Assembly (NCBI GenBank): GCA_963822615.1
Contig: CAWGIM010000021.1
Span: forward strand, 124,001-188,000
DNA: 64,000 nucleotides
Source of the DNA: Trebonia sp963822615
GTDB lineage: Bacteria; Actinomycetota; Actinomycetes; Streptosporangiales; Streptosporangiaceae
Reading direction: 5' to 3'
Below, piece by piece: positions 33,220 through 41,810 of the stretch (the stretch's first letter is position 1; the number at the start of each line of letters is the position of its first letter). Position numbers and translations under genes: made by a program. Below the pieces are notes generated by a model that saw only the letters and a program-made list of their open reading frames with translations, was not told where the DNA came from and did no database searches.

Positions 33220-33251
33220 CGCCCGGGGGCGAATTAAATCCGCCCCCGGAC

Positions 33252-33291
33252 TTGACCTTGACGCTGCGTCAGCCCTTCATGCTGTCTGGCA
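33252..33291 (+). promoter_or_regulatory. MerR-type promoter/operator of the ABC exporter operon
   Basis: A -35 TTGACC at 33252-33257 is followed by the perfect 13-bp palindrome TGACGCTGCGTCA (33259-33271). The -10 is CATGCT at 33278-33283 or TCATGC one base earlier. The spacer is 19-20 bp, the long spacing typical of MerR-activated promoters. The first transcribed base would be about the A of ATG 33291, so the mRNA looks leaderless. A MerR gene is the third gene of this operon. Confidence 0.7.
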
Positions 33292-34079
33292 TGAGCACTT
33301 TGTCAGTAACCGAGCAGGCCCGCGGGCCTGCGATCCAGGTGCAGCGCCTGGAGAAGTCGTACAAGGAGCTGCGCGTGCTGCGCGGCGTGGACCTCGAGGT
33401 GGCGCGGGGCAGCATCTTCGCCCTGCTCGGGTCCAACGGGGCGGGCAAGACCACGCTGGTGAAGATCCTGTCCACCCTGCTGAAGGCGGACACCGGGACT
33501 GCCCGGGTCAACGGCTTCGATGTCGCCGCGCAGGCCGCCGACGTGCGTGAGTCCATCAGCCTCACCGGGCAGTTCGCGGCGGTCGACGAGATCCTCAGCG
33601 GGCGGGAGAACCTGGTCCTGATCGCCCGGCTGCGGCACCTCCAGGACCCCGGCGCGGTCGCGGATGACCTGCTGCGGCGCTTTTCGCTGACCGAGGCGGG
33701 CTCCCGGAGGGCGGCGACGTACTCCGGCGGCATGCGCCGCCGCCTGGACATCGCGATGAGCCTGATCGGGAACCCGCCGGTCATCTTCCTCGACGAGCCA
33801 ACGGCCGGGCTGGACCCGGAGGCGCGCCTTGAGGTGTGGCAGGCCGTCCGGGAGCTCGCCGGGGGCGGCACCACCGTGCTGCTCACCACGCAGTACCTGG
33901 ACGAGGCGGAGCAGCTCGCGGACCGGATCGCGATCCTCCACCAGGGCCAGATCATCGTCAACGGCACCCTGGCCGAGCTGAAGCGGCTGCTGCCGCCGGC
34001 CAAGGTCGAGTACATCGAGAAGCAGCCGTCGCTCGAGGACGTCTTCCTCGCGGTCGTCGGCCACGTCAGCGAGAGGTAG
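33291..34079 (+). CDS. ABC transporter ATPase (DrrA-type exporter)
   Basis: A 262-aa nucleotide-binding subunit. Walker A GSNGAGKTT, Q-loop TGQFAAVDEILSG, signature YSGGMRRRLD, Walker B VIFLDEPTAGLD and the switch-His region are present (LTTQYLDEAEQL has Gln in place of the common His: LLTTQYLDEA is usual for DrrA-type). It powers efflux by the permease encoded 9 bp downstream. ATG 33291 is chosen because the MerR-type promoter lies immediately upstream. The substrate is probably a hydrophobic drug or metabolite, but this is inferred from family only. Confidence 0.92.
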   Translation: MSTLSVTEQARGPAIQVQRLEKSYKELRVLRGVDLEVARGSIFALLGSNGAGKTTLVKILSTLLKADTGTARVNGFDVAAQAADVRESISLTGQFAAVDEILSGRENLVLIARLRHLQDPGAVADDLLRRFSLTEAGSRRAATYSGGMRRRLDIAMSLIGNPPVIFLDEPTAGLDPEARLEVWQAVRELAGGGTTVLLTTQYLDEAEQLADRIAILHQGQIIVNGTLAELKRLLPPAKVEYIEKQPSLEDVFLAVVGHVSER

Positions 34080-34088
34080 GCAAAGACC

Positions 34089-34850
34089 ATGGCCACGCAC
34101 TTCTTCGCCGACACGGCCGTCCTCACCGGACGGACCATGCGCCACGTCACCCGCAGCCTGGACACCATCATCACGACCGTGATCACCCCGATCGCCATCA
34201 TGCTGCTGTTCGTCTACGTGTTCGGCGGCGCGATCGGCACCGGGTCGGTCTCGTACGTGAACTACATGCTGCCCGGCATCTTGCTCATCACGATCGCGTC
34301 GGGCATCTCCTACACCGCGTTCCGGCTCTTCACCGACATGCAGGGCGGGATCCTGGAGCGGTTCCAGTCCATGCCGATCGCCCGGTCGGGCGTGCTCTGG
34401 GCGCACGTGCTGACCTCGCTGGCCGCTAACGTGATCTCGCTCGTGGTGGTCGTCGCCGTCGCCGTCGCCATGGGCTTCCGCTCCGGCGCGGGAGCGCTGG
34501 CCTGGCTCGCGGTGGCCGGCCTCCTTATCCTGTTCACCCTCGCACTGACCTGGGTCGCGGTCATCCCCGGCCTCACCGCGAAGTCCGTGGACGGCGCGAG
34601 CGCGTTCTCCTACCCGCTCATCTTCCTGCCGTTCATCAGCTCGGCGTTCGTGCCCACCCGCACCATGCCGGGCCCGGTCCGCGCCTTCGCCGACAACCAG
34701 CCGGTGACCTCCATCGTCAACACGATCCGGGGCCTGCTCACCGGGCAGCCGGTCGGCAACGACGGCTGGATCGCCCTCGCCTGGTGCGCCGGCGTCCTCG
34801 TGGTTGCCTACGTCGTGGCCGGCCTCTGCTACCGGCGCCGGATCGCCTGA
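34089..34850 (+). CDS. ABC-2 type exporter permease (DrrB-type)
   Basis: A 253-aa integral membrane protein with six hydrophobic segments. These include IITTVITPIAIMLLFVYVFG, MLPGILLITIASGISYTAF, SLAANVISLVVVVAVAVAMG and the last, ALAWCAGVLVVAYVVAGLCY. DrrB landmarks are YVNYMLPGI, QGGILERFQSMPIAR and PVTSIVNTIRGLLTG. It forms the channel for the ATPase just upstream. ATG 34089 has a weak GGCAAAGACC leader. It is the second gene of the MerR-controlled operon. Confidence 0.92.
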   Translation: MATHFFADTAVLTGRTMRHVTRSLDTIITTVITPIAIMLLFVYVFGGAIGTGSVSYVNYMLPGILLITIASGISYTAFRLFTDMQGGILERFQSMPIARSGVLWAHVLTSLAANVISLVVVVAVAVAMGFRSGAGALAWLAVAGLLILFTLALTWVAVIPGLTAKSVDGASAFSYPLIFLPFISSAFVPTRTMPGPVRAFADNQPVTSIVNTIRGLLTGQPVGNDGWIALAWCAGVLVVAYVVAGLCYRRRIA

Positions 34851-34894
34851 GCCGGCGACGACCGGATCCGGGTGAGTTAGGGCAGGATCAGAGC

Positions 34895-35674
34895 ATGCTG
34901 ACGATCGGGCAACTGGCGGCGTACGCCGGCGTCACGGTGCGGGCGGTGCGGCACTATCACCAGATCGGGCTGCTGCCCGAGCCGGAGCGGGATGCCTCGG
35001 GCTACCGCCGCTACGGCCCGCGGGCAGTCGTGGCCCTCATCAAGGTCCGCACGCTCGCCAACGCGGGCGTGCCGCTGTCCGAGATCGGCCGGATGCTCGA
35101 CGCCGACGCACCGGACTTCGCCGAGGCGGTCAAGCGGATCGATATCCACCTGCGCGAGGAGATCGAACGGCTCGAGAACAGCCGCAAGCAGGTCGCGCAG
35201 CTCGCGGCCGGGGACAGCCTGGCCCTCCCGCCGGAGGTGACCTGCTACCTCGACCGGCTGCGGGAGATAGGGGTATCGGAGCGGATGGTGGAGGGCGAGC
35301 GGGACGCGTGGATCTTGGTTGCCGCCCGCTGGCCCGATCGCGTCCGCGAGTGGATGCCAGCGAAGCTGGCGGAGCTCGATGACCCGCAGCTTGTCCGGCT
35401 CTACCGGCTGGGGTCAGCACTGACCGAGACCGATACCAGCGACGACTCGCGGCTGGAGGAGTTCGCCGACCTGCTAGCCGGCCTGCTTGAGCGGGCAGAA
35501 GCGGCCGGCTGGACCTACCCCGGCGAGACGGACCGCGACGACCTGCCGTTCGACCTCCTGGACGCACTCGCCGTCGAGTCTGACCCGCGGCTGGCGCGGC
35601 TGATAGACCTCATGCGCGAGCGCGGCTGGGACGGCTGGATCCGGTCAAAGCGGCTGGCAGAGCCGCCCGGCTAA
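34895..35674 (+). CDS. MerR-family regulator with C-terminal effector domain
   Basis: A 259-aa regulator. The N-terminal winged helix is MLTIGQLAAYAGVTVRAVRH followed by YHQIGLLPEPERDASGYRRY. The dimer coiled coil follows (HLREEIERLENSRKQVAQL). The 130-residue C-domain is probably the effector sensor. ATG 34895 is 44 bp after the permease. The MerR-type palindrome at 33259 is the likely target, so it would bind its own operon's promoter and switch it on when the exported compound is present. No metal-binding Cys pair is seen, which favours a drug-type inducer. Confidence 0.9.
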   Translation: MLTIGQLAAYAGVTVRAVRHYHQIGLLPEPERDASGYRRYGPRAVVALIKVRTLANAGVPLSEIGRMLDADAPDFAEAVKRIDIHLREEIERLENSRKQVAQLAAGDSLALPPEVTCYLDRLREIGVSERMVEGERDAWILVAARWPDRVREWMPAKLAELDDPQLVRLYRLGSALTETDTSDDSRLEEFADLLAGLLERAEAAGWTYPGETDRDDLPFDLLDALAVESDPRLARLIDLMRERGWDGWIRSKRLAEPPG

Positions 35675-35675
35675 C

Positions 35676-35700
35676 CTTCGGCGGCCAGGCCTAGCCGAAG
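35676..35700. terminator. Hairpin between merR-type gene and ogt
   Basis: CTTCGGC / GCCGAAG around an 11-base loop, overlapping the ogt stop codon (35691-35693) and starting 1 bp after the merR-type stop. It could terminate both convergent transcripts. Confidence 0.5.
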
Positions 35701-36248
35701 AGCGTCGGCTGGAGGCCGGGGTCGGCCGCGACAGCGCGGGCACCCTCGTGGCGCAGCAGCCACTCCTTGCGGTCGACGCCCCAGCCGTATCCGGTGAGCG
35801 ACCCGTCGGCCCCGATCACCCGGTGGCAGGGCAGGATGATCGAGATCGGGTTGCGGCCGTTGGCGAGGCCGACCGCGCGGGAGGCGACCGGGGACTTGCC
35901 GAGCGCGGCGGCGACCTCGCCGTAGCTGACGGTTTGCCCGTAGGGGATGCGGGCCAGCTCCGCCCACACCGCGAGCTGGAACGGCGTACCGTGCGGGGCC
36001 AGCGGCAGGTCGAATTCCCGCCGTGCGCCGTCGAAGTACTCGGCCAGTTGTCCGGCCGCGGCCGCGAAGCCGCCCGGCTGGTGCGTCCAGCCGGGCCGGA
36101 CCGAGTAGGAATGCTCCCCGGCGTCCAGCAGGTAGAGGCCGGTGAGCGCGCGCTCGCCGCCGGTCAGCAGGATCCGCCCGACCGGTGAGGCGACGATGTC
36201 GTAGCAGGCCGGCGCGGCCGGGTCGGCGGGCAGGAACGGGCTTGTCAT
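35691..36248 (-). CDS. ogt: Methylated-DNA--protein-cysteine methyltransferase
   Basis: A 185-aa suicide alkyltransferase that removes methyl from O6-methylguanine. The active site ILPCHRVIGADGSLTGYGWG has the acceptor Cys at residue 141. The HTH part IPYGQTVSYGEVAAALGKSP and the Asn hinge GLANGRNPIS are present. ATG 36248 is chosen because AGGG lies eight bases upstream; GTG 36263 would add five residues. It follows ada-alkA on the same strand after 87 bp, together forming an alkylation-repair unit. The Ada-like protein lacks a methyltransferase domain, which this protein supplies. Confidence 0.95.
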   Translation of the reverse strand: MTSPFLPADPAAPACYDIVASPVGRILLTGGERALTGLYLLDAGEHSYSVRPGWTHQPGGFAAAAGQLAEYFDGARREFDLPLAPHGTPFQLAVWAELARIPYGQTVSYGEVAAALGKSPVASRAVGLANGRNPISIILPCHRVIGADGSLTGYGWGVDRKEWLLRHEGARAVAADPGLQPTLFG

Positions 36249-36335
36249 CAGGTCATCCCTCACTTGTTCATCGCTGGCGGCCGGCCGTAGCGCCCGCCGC
36301 CTGGTTATCTGGTCGCCTGGTTCGGCCGCGGGCGG

Positions 36336-38003
36336 TCAGCCCGCGGCCCGGGCCGCTTCCGGGGCCGGCTGCCTGGCCGGCCGCTCGATGGTGGCCCACA
36401 GGTGATGCACCGCGTACGAGCGCCACGGGCGCCAGCGCTCCGCCGCGGCGGCGGCACGGCCAGCCCCCTGCCCGGCTGACCCGCGTGCGGAGGCCCGGTC
36501 CTGGCCGCCCCGCTGGGCAAGGGCGCGCAGCAGGCCGGCGTCCCCGGGCAGGAACACGTCCGGGTCGGACAGCGCCCGCATCCCGATGTAGCCGGCCGTC
36601 CACGGCCCGATCCCGGGCAGCGCCAGCAACCGGGCGGCCGCCTCCTCGCGGTCGGCGCCGGGGTCGAGCCTGATGTCGCCCCCCGCCAGCGCCGCCGCCA
36701 GCGTCACCAGCGTGCGCGCCCGCGCGGCGGGCATCGGCAGCACCGCCGGGTCGAGCCCGGCGATCACCGCCGGGCCGGGAAACGCGTGGGTCAACGCCGG
36801 CTCGCCTGGAGCCGTCTCGCCTGGCACCGTGTCGCCTGGCACCGTGTCGCCGGCGCCGAGACTGGTGCCGAGGCCGGCCGGGACGCCCGCGGAGGCCGGG
36901 AGCGGGGGACCGCACAGCGCGACCAGCCGGGCCGCCAGCCGCCGGGCGGCGGCCACCGAGACCTGCTGGCCGAGCACCGCCCGGATGGCGATCTCGTTAC
37001 CGTCGACCGCGCCGATGGAGCGCCGGCCGGGGCAGTCCGCCGCCAGCGGGCCGAGCACCGGGTCGGCCGCGAAGAAGCCGGAGATAGCGGCCGGGTCGGC
37101 GTCCAGGTCGAGCAGCCGGCGGCAGCGCTGCCCGGCCGCGGTCACATCGCGCAGGTCGGAAAGCGCCAGCGTGCAGTCCACCCAGCTCGCGCCGGGGACC
37201 GGGCGCAGGGTGAGCACCCCGCACCCGTTCGGCAGGCTGATGGTTCGGCTGTACTGGCCGGGCGACGCGGCCTCGACCCCGGGCACCGCCCGGGCGGCCA
37301 GGTAGCCGAGTATCCGGTTGAGGTCGATCGGCGGCCGGAACGGCAGCCTGAGCCGCACCAGGCCGGTGGCGCTGCCGTCGGTTTCCAGCTCCCCGGCCGC
37401 GGCCCGCGCCCGGGCCCGGCGGCTGTCGACCCGGCCGCCGCCGCTGCTGGCCGCTCGCTCCCGCAGCGTGCGGGGCGGGATGTCGTAGACCTCGAGGATC
37501 GTCGCGTTGAACTGGCGGATGGACGCGAAGCCGGCCGCGAAGGCGATGTCGCCCATCGGCAGCGCCGTCGTCTCGATGAGAATCCGGGCGGTCCGCGCCC
37601 GCTGCGCGCGGGCCAGCGCCAGCGGGGCCGCGCCCACCTCGGTCGTCAGCAGCCGCCCGACCTGCCGGGACGAGTAGCCGAGGCGGGATGCCAGCCCGGC
37701 CACCCCGGAGCGGTCCACCACCCCGTCCGCGATTAGCCGCATCGCGCGGCCGGCCGCGTCGGAGCGGACGTTCCACTCCGGCGAGCCGGGGGAGGCGTCG
37801 GGCCGGCACCGCTTGCAGGCACGGAACCCGCCCTGCTGCGCGGCCGCCGCCGTCGGGTAGAAGACGACGTTGGCCCGCTTGGGGGTGATCGCCGGGCAGG
37901 ACGGCCGGCAGTAGATGCCGGTGGTCTTGACCGCCACGTAGAACACCCCGTCGAACCGGGCGTCCTTGCTGCCTGCCGCCGCGTAGCGCTGCTCGTCGTC
38001 CAT
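36336..38003 (-). CDS. Ada-AlkA fusion: methyl-sensing regulator and DNA glycosylase
   Basis: A 555-aa fusion. Residues 10-75 form an Ada N-terminal methylphosphotriester domain with zinc Cys32, Cys36, Cys63 and Cys66. Residues about 85-185 are an AraC-type HTH. Residues about 205-555 are AlkA: an N-domain and HhH glycosylase (LLALPGIGPWTAGYIGMRAL; catalytic Asp in FLPGDAGL). There is no Ogt domain. It would sense DNA methylation, activate repair genes and excise alkylated bases. Start ATG 38003 is preferred (GTG 38006 and TTG 38018 also possible). Two disordered insertions lie in the AlkA part, one with a GDTVPGDTVPGETAPGE repeat. Confidence 0.92.
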   Translation of the reverse strand: MDDEQRYAAAGSKDARFDGVFYVAVKTTGIYCRPSCPAITPKRANVVFYPTAAAAQQGGFRACKRCRPDASPGSPEWNVRSDAAGRAMRLIADGVVDRSGVAGLASRLGYSSRQVGRLLTTEVGAAPLALARAQRARTARILIETTALPMGDIAFAAGFASIRQFNATILEVYDIPPRTLRERAASSGGGRVDSRRARARAAAGELETDGSATGLVRLRLPFRPPIDLNRILGYLAARAVPGVEAASPGQYSRTISLPNGCGVLTLRPVPGASWVDCTLALSDLRDVTAAGQRCRRLLDLDADPAAISGFFAADPVLGPLAADCPGRRSIGAVDGNEIAIRAVLGQQVSVAAARRLAARLVALCGPPLPASAGVPAGLGTSLGAGDTVPGDTVPGETAPGEPALTHAFPGPAVIAGLDPAVLPMPAARARTLVTLAAALAGGDIRLDPGADREEAAARLLALPGIGPWTAGYIGMRALSDPDVFLPGDAGLLRALAQRGGQDRASARGSAGQGAGRAAAAAERWRPWRSYAVHHLWATIERPARQPAPEAARAAG

Positions 38004-38071
38004 CACCGTTTCACTCAACCACTCGCCGGCCGGCGAGACTAGCGGAAATCGGACGTGAGAGCGGCCTGTTG

Positions 38072-38893
38072 CTAGCAGCGCCAGAAGTCGTAGGGGTCAC
38101 CGCCGGGGCGGAAGCCGGCCGCCTCGACGACGTCGACCGCCAGCTTGAAGCGGTCGCCGACCCGGTTCGGCCGGTGCGCGTCGCTGCCGAACGACACCGC
38201 CGTCCCGCCCGAGTCCCGCCACCAGCGCACCAGGTCGACCGAGGCCAGCGGTGACTTGGTATTGATCTCGAGCACCCGGCCGGACGCCGCCAGCGCGCGC
38301 ATCGCCGCCCGGTACTCCTCCTCGAAGGGCTCTTCCCGGTAGAGGTGCGCCCCCTTCGGCCAGTAGCGGCGCGGGAAGTCGATGTGCGCCAGCACCTCGA
38401 ACAGGTCGCTGCCCTCGATCAGCCGGACCAGCTCGGCGAAGTAGTAGCGCATCGCCTCGTCGTCCGCCATCTGGCCGAAGATCGCGTCCGCGCCGACCAG
38501 CCGTCCCGCGTAAGGCACCGCGTGCAGCGAGCCGAGTACCCGGTCGAAGTTGTTCGCGCCCACGATCGCGCCCGCGCTCGCGGTGAACAGGTGCGACTCG
38601 CCGGCCTCGACCCCGGACAGCACCCGCAGCCCGGGGAAGCGCTCCCGGCATTCCGCGATCGAGGCCATGTACCCGGTGACGTCGAGCGGCTTGATCCGGC
38701 CCCACCAGCGGTGGTCGGTCGCGACCTGCGCGATCGCGTCGCCCTCGCCGCCGGCGGTGAACTCGAGGTGCTCGGTGAAGGCGATGGAGGGGAGCCCGAT
38801 GGCCACCGCCTGCTCGCAGCTGCGCAGCATCGAGGCGTCCGCCGACGTGTCATAGGACCACTCGGAATGCACGTGATTGTCGGCAGGCAGCAC
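38072..38893 (-). CDS. PHP-domain phosphatase (histidinol-phosphatase-like)
   Basis: A 273-aa metal-dependent phosphoesterase of the HisJ/PHP type. Metal residues are in ADNHVHSEWSYDT (HxH), IAFTEHLEF, LSGVEAGESH, LAHIDFPRRYW and VSFGSDAHRPNRVG. Histidinol-phosphate phosphatase is the closest well-known activity, but there are no other his genes nearby, so the substrate is open. It starts at GTG 38893 and ends 68 bp before the ada-alkA start on the same strand. Confidence 0.88.
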   Translation of the reverse strand: MLPADNHVHSEWSYDTSADASMLRSCEQAVAIGLPSIAFTEHLEFTAGGEGDAIAQVATDHRWWGRIKPLDVTGYMASIAECRERFPGLRVLSGVEAGESHLFTASAGAIVGANNFDRVLGSLHAVPYAGRLVGADAIFGQMADDEAMRYYFAELVRLIEGSDLFEVLAHIDFPRRYWPKGAHLYREEPFEEEYRAAMRALAASGRVLEINTKSPLASVDLVRWWRDSGGTAVSFGSDAHRPNRVGDRFKLAVDVVEAAGFRPGGDPYDFWRC

Positions 38894-38937
38894 GCTGCAA
38901 CTTTACCCGGACGCGGCCTTGGTGGCTGGGCGGCGGG

Positions 38938-41553
38938 CTACCACTGCGCGTCGCGCTGCGGGGCCGAGGTGATGACGTAGATCTCGCCGGTCTGCCGCGC
39001 CCCCTGCGGTATCCGCCCCTGGGCGCCCTGGGTGCCCTGGTCGTCCTCCTCCGGGCCGCCGGCCGTCAGGGCCGGCTGGCCCTTCTTGCCGGACTTGGTC
39101 AGCCTGCCCCAGCGCTCTTCCCAGTCACCGACGTCGCCGCCGCAGGCGTTGACGTAGGCGATGACCACCGGGAGGGTCGGCAGCCGGAGCCCGCCCGCGG
39201 CCGAGGCGAGCGTGCGCATCGTGTAGTGCGACTTCTCCGCCATGTCGGGGTAGTCGAGCGCGGCCTTGGCCCGCAGCACGCGCAGGTCGCGGGCGAACGC
39301 GCCGATGTTGTCGTTCTCGATCGCGGCGACCGGCCCCTTGACGCTGGGCGGCGGGTCGGGCAGGGCGCTGTCCCGCTGCCTGATCACCGGGCTGCCGACC
39401 CGGCCGAACGCGCCGGTGTTGCGCTGCCCGGCACCGGGGTACTGGCCGCCCTGCGGCTGTCCCGGGTTCGGCTGGCCGGGGTACGGCTGCCCGCCGGGCC
39501 AGCCCGGTCCGCTGCCCGGCCCGGGCGCCCCGGGCGACCCGGCCGCCTGCCAGGCACCGGTGTTCCTGAAGCCCCGCCCGGCCTGCCCGGGCCCGGACGG
39601 CCCGGGGCCGAACTGGTCCTGCCCAGGTGCCCAGCCCGCGCCGGGCGGTGTACCGGCGGCCTGCCAGGCGCCGGTGTTCCGGTTACCGCGGTGGCCAGGG
39701 CCAGGCCCGGCCGCCTGCCACGAGCCCGTGTTGCGCGGGCCCGGGCCGGCCCCGGCGCCGGGGCCCGCGGCCTGCCAGCCGCCTGGCATCCGCATATCGG
39801 GGCCGGGTGGCGCCTGGTAGGACTGGTGCGCCATCCACTCGTGGCCCGCGGCCGGCCCGGCCGCTTGCCACGAGCCGGTGTTCCGGTTCTGGCCGGGGGC
39901 TCCCTGGCCTCCCTGGCCGGGGACCCAGCCGTTGGCCTGCGGGGGCGCGGACGACGGCGGTGCGGCCTGCCAGGAGCCGGTGTTGCGCGCGTACGGCCCG
40001 GCTGCCGGGCCGCCGGCTGGCGGCGCACCGTACGGGTTCTGTCCGCCGTACTGTGCGGGACCGGGCTGTCCGGGACCAGGCTGTCCGGGACCGTACGGGC
40101 TTCCGTTGAACGGCCCGGCCGCGGCCGGGCCGCCGGCGAAGGGACTGCCACCGGGCTGACCGCCGGGGAACGGCCTGGCACCGTAGGGATCGTCGTGCTG
40201 CGGCCCGGCCGCCGGGCCCGCCTGCGCGCCGCCGGCCGGCCCGGCTGGCGTCCTGCCGCTGGCCGGACCGCCGCCTGGTGCCGCACCTCCGGCGCTGTAC
40301 GGCCCGGCGCGGTAGGGGTCGGGGCGGTAGGGGTCGGGGCCGTGCGAGTTGCCGCCCTGGGGGCCGGCGTTGTGTCCGTTGGCGCCGTAGGGGTCGGCCC
40401 GGCGCGGGCCGGCGCTCTGCGGGTCGGCCCCGTACGCGCTGGTGCTGTAGGGGTCGCCGCCGTACAGGGGCGACCCGGCCGGCTGGCCGAACGGGCCCGC
40501 CGCCGGCCGCCCCGGCCCGAATCCGGCCTGGCTGCCTGGGCCCCCGGCTGGGACCGGGCCGTACGGTCCGGGTTGCGGCGCCCCGCCGTCGAACTGCCCG
40601 CTGCCGTCGAACTGCCCGCTGCCGTCGAACTGCCCGGGGCCGGCGAACTGCCCGGGGCCGTATCCGCCTTGACCCGGCCCGTTCCGCGGCTGCCCGTTGG
40701 GCCCGTGCCCGGGCTGGCCGGGCTGGCCCGGCCGCTGACCGTTCGCTCCGTACCCGTTAGGGCCGCGGTCGTTCGGCCCCGGCCCGTTCACCCCGTATCC
40801 GGCTGGCCCGTGCCCGTTCGGTCCGCGGCCAGGTTCCGGCTGCCCGAACGCCCCGGGCTGGCCGAAGCCCGCGGGCGAGCCGTACCCGGGCGCCTGGAAG
40901 GGCTGCTGCTGGCTGCCGTATCCCGGCGGCGCGGCCGGCGGCTGCTCCGGGCCGGGCTGGCCAGTGCCGTACTGCCCGTCCCATGACTGCTCGCCCGCCC
41001 GCGGGTCGGCCGTGGCCTGGTATCCGCGCGGCGGGCCGTCCGGTCCGCGACCGGCACCTGGTGACTGCGGGTGATCCGGTCGCGGGTAGTCCGCCTGCGG
41101 GTAGTCCTGAGGGCCGGCCGCCGGGCGCGGGCCCCGCGGCGGGGCCGGGCGCTGCTGGCCGGGCGACGAAGGGCGCGGGCGCGAGCCGGCCGGGCGGGGC
41201 CGGGGACGACCCACGCCGGGCATCGCGTCGTCCGGGCGCTGCCATGGCCGTCCGGCTGCTGCCTGGTCGTACCCGGCTGGCCGGGGGCCGGCCGGGCGGC
41301 CCGCTCGCGGCGGGTACCCGGACCGGGGCGGGGCGCCGCGGTCGGGGCGTTCCCGGCCGCGCGGTGGTCCTGGCGGGAGGTCAGCCGGGCGGGGCTGGTC
41401 GCGCGGCCCGCCCCCGTAGCCGTCGAACCCGGGGTCAACGGGGTACGGGCCCGCTTCGAGGTAGGGGTCAACCTGGTAGGCGTCGCTGTCGGCGTAGGCA
41501 GTCTCGGTCCGGCCGAACGTGCCCCTTCCGGGCCAGCCGCCCTGACGATTCAC
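38938..41553 (-). CDS. Large disordered protein with RNTG(S/A)WQAAG repeats and C-terminal HTH
   Basis: An 871-aa protein starting at GTG 41553 with GGGAGG six bases upstream. Residues 1 to about 520 are Gly/Pro/Tyr/Asn/Gln-rich with repeats such as GPNGYGANG and FDGSGQ (three in a row near 40600). Residues about 520-720 carry six or seven copies of RNTG(S/A)WQAAG separated by Gly/Pro/Ala spacers (39405-39995). The C-terminus (about 755-820) is a helix-turn-helix: FARDLRVLRAKAALDYPDMA, ending CGGDVGDWEERWGRL. The same HTH opens the gene at 44398. Aromatic residues regularly spaced in a disordered chain suggest a multivalent or condensate-forming protein; this is inference. No TM or signal peptide. 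Function unknown. Confidence 0.82.
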   Translation of the reverse strand: MNRQGGWPGRGTFGRTETAYADSDAYQVDPYLEAGPYPVDPGFDGYGGGPRDQPRPADLPPGPPRGRERPDRGAPPRSGYPPRAGRPAGPRPAGYDQAAAGRPWQRPDDAMPGVGRPRPRPAGSRPRPSSPGQQRPAPPRGPRPAAGPQDYPQADYPRPDHPQSPGAGRGPDGPPRGYQATADPRAGEQSWDGQYGTGQPGPEQPPAAPPGYGSQQQPFQAPGYGSPAGFGQPGAFGQPEPGRGPNGHGPAGYGVNGPGPNDRGPNGYGANGQRPGQPGQPGHGPNGQPRNGPGQGGYGPGQFAGPGQFDGSGQFDGSGQFDGGAPQPGPYGPVPAGGPGSQAGFGPGRPAAGPFGQPAGSPLYGGDPYSTSAYGADPQSAGPRRADPYGANGHNAGPQGGNSHGPDPYRPDPYRAGPYSAGGAAPGGGPASGRTPAGPAGGAQAGPAAGPQHDDPYGARPFPGGQPGGSPFAGGPAAAGPFNGSPYGPGQPGPGQPGPAQYGGQNPYGAPPAGGPAAGPYARNTGSWQAAPPSSAPPQANGWVPGQGGQGAPGQNRNTGSWQAAGPAAGHEWMAHQSYQAPPGPDMRMPGGWQAAGPGAGAGPGPRNTGSWQAAGPGPGHRGNRNTGAWQAAGTPPGAGWAPGQDQFGPGPSGPGQAGRGFRNTGAWQAAGSPGAPGPGSGPGWPGGQPYPGQPNPGQPQGGQYPGAGQRNTGAFGRVGSPVIRQRDSALPDPPPSVKGPVAAIENDNIGAFARDLRVLRAKAALDYPDMAEKSHYTMRTLASAAGGLRLPTLPVVIAYVNACGGDVGDWEERWGRLTKSGKKGQPALTAGGPEEDDQGTQGAQGRIPQGARQTGEIYVITSAPQRDAQW
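39405..39995 (-). repeat. RNTG(S/A)WQAAG coding repeats
   Basis: On the minus strand the 27-bp block encoding RNTGSWQAA or RNTGAWQAA recurs near 39550, 39670, 39725, 39870 and 39975, with shortened copies near 39410 (RNTGAF) and 39775 (GGWQAAG). Spacers of 50-120 bp are not conserved, so this is a dispersed coding motif and not a simple tandem array. Confidence 0.85.
40590..40665 (-). repeat. 18-bp tandem repeat (FDGSGQ) in the disordered gene
   Basis: The plus-strand unit CTGCCCGCTGCCGTCGAA occurs about four times with small changes (last copies CTGCCCGGGGCCGGCGAA). It encodes FDGSGQ/FAGPGQ. It lies in the Gly-rich half of the 871-aa protein. Confidence 0.75.
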
Positions 41554-41810
41554 CCGCTACCTCCCAGACCCGGCGTGGAGCGGTCGCCACCCCACGTACC
41601 GAGTGTAGGGCGGACAGGCCCGCCGTTCAGGGCCGACGAGTAATTGGCAATGATTCGACAGGGTTTTATCTGAGCGGGCCAGGGCCGTGCGCGCCTATCG
41701 AATGCGTGCCCGCGGGGCTACCCTGAGATTAGGGCAAGGGCTAATTGCCCGGCGCGATTACACGTGCGGCGCGTCAGCGCCGCGGGCGCGGCTTGAGTTG
41801 CGGAGCGGCC

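Noticed and set aside
38938..41553. Collagen-like or cell-surface repeat protein
   Set aside because: There is no signal peptide, no Gly-X-Y regularity, and an HTH at the C-terminus points to the cytoplasm.
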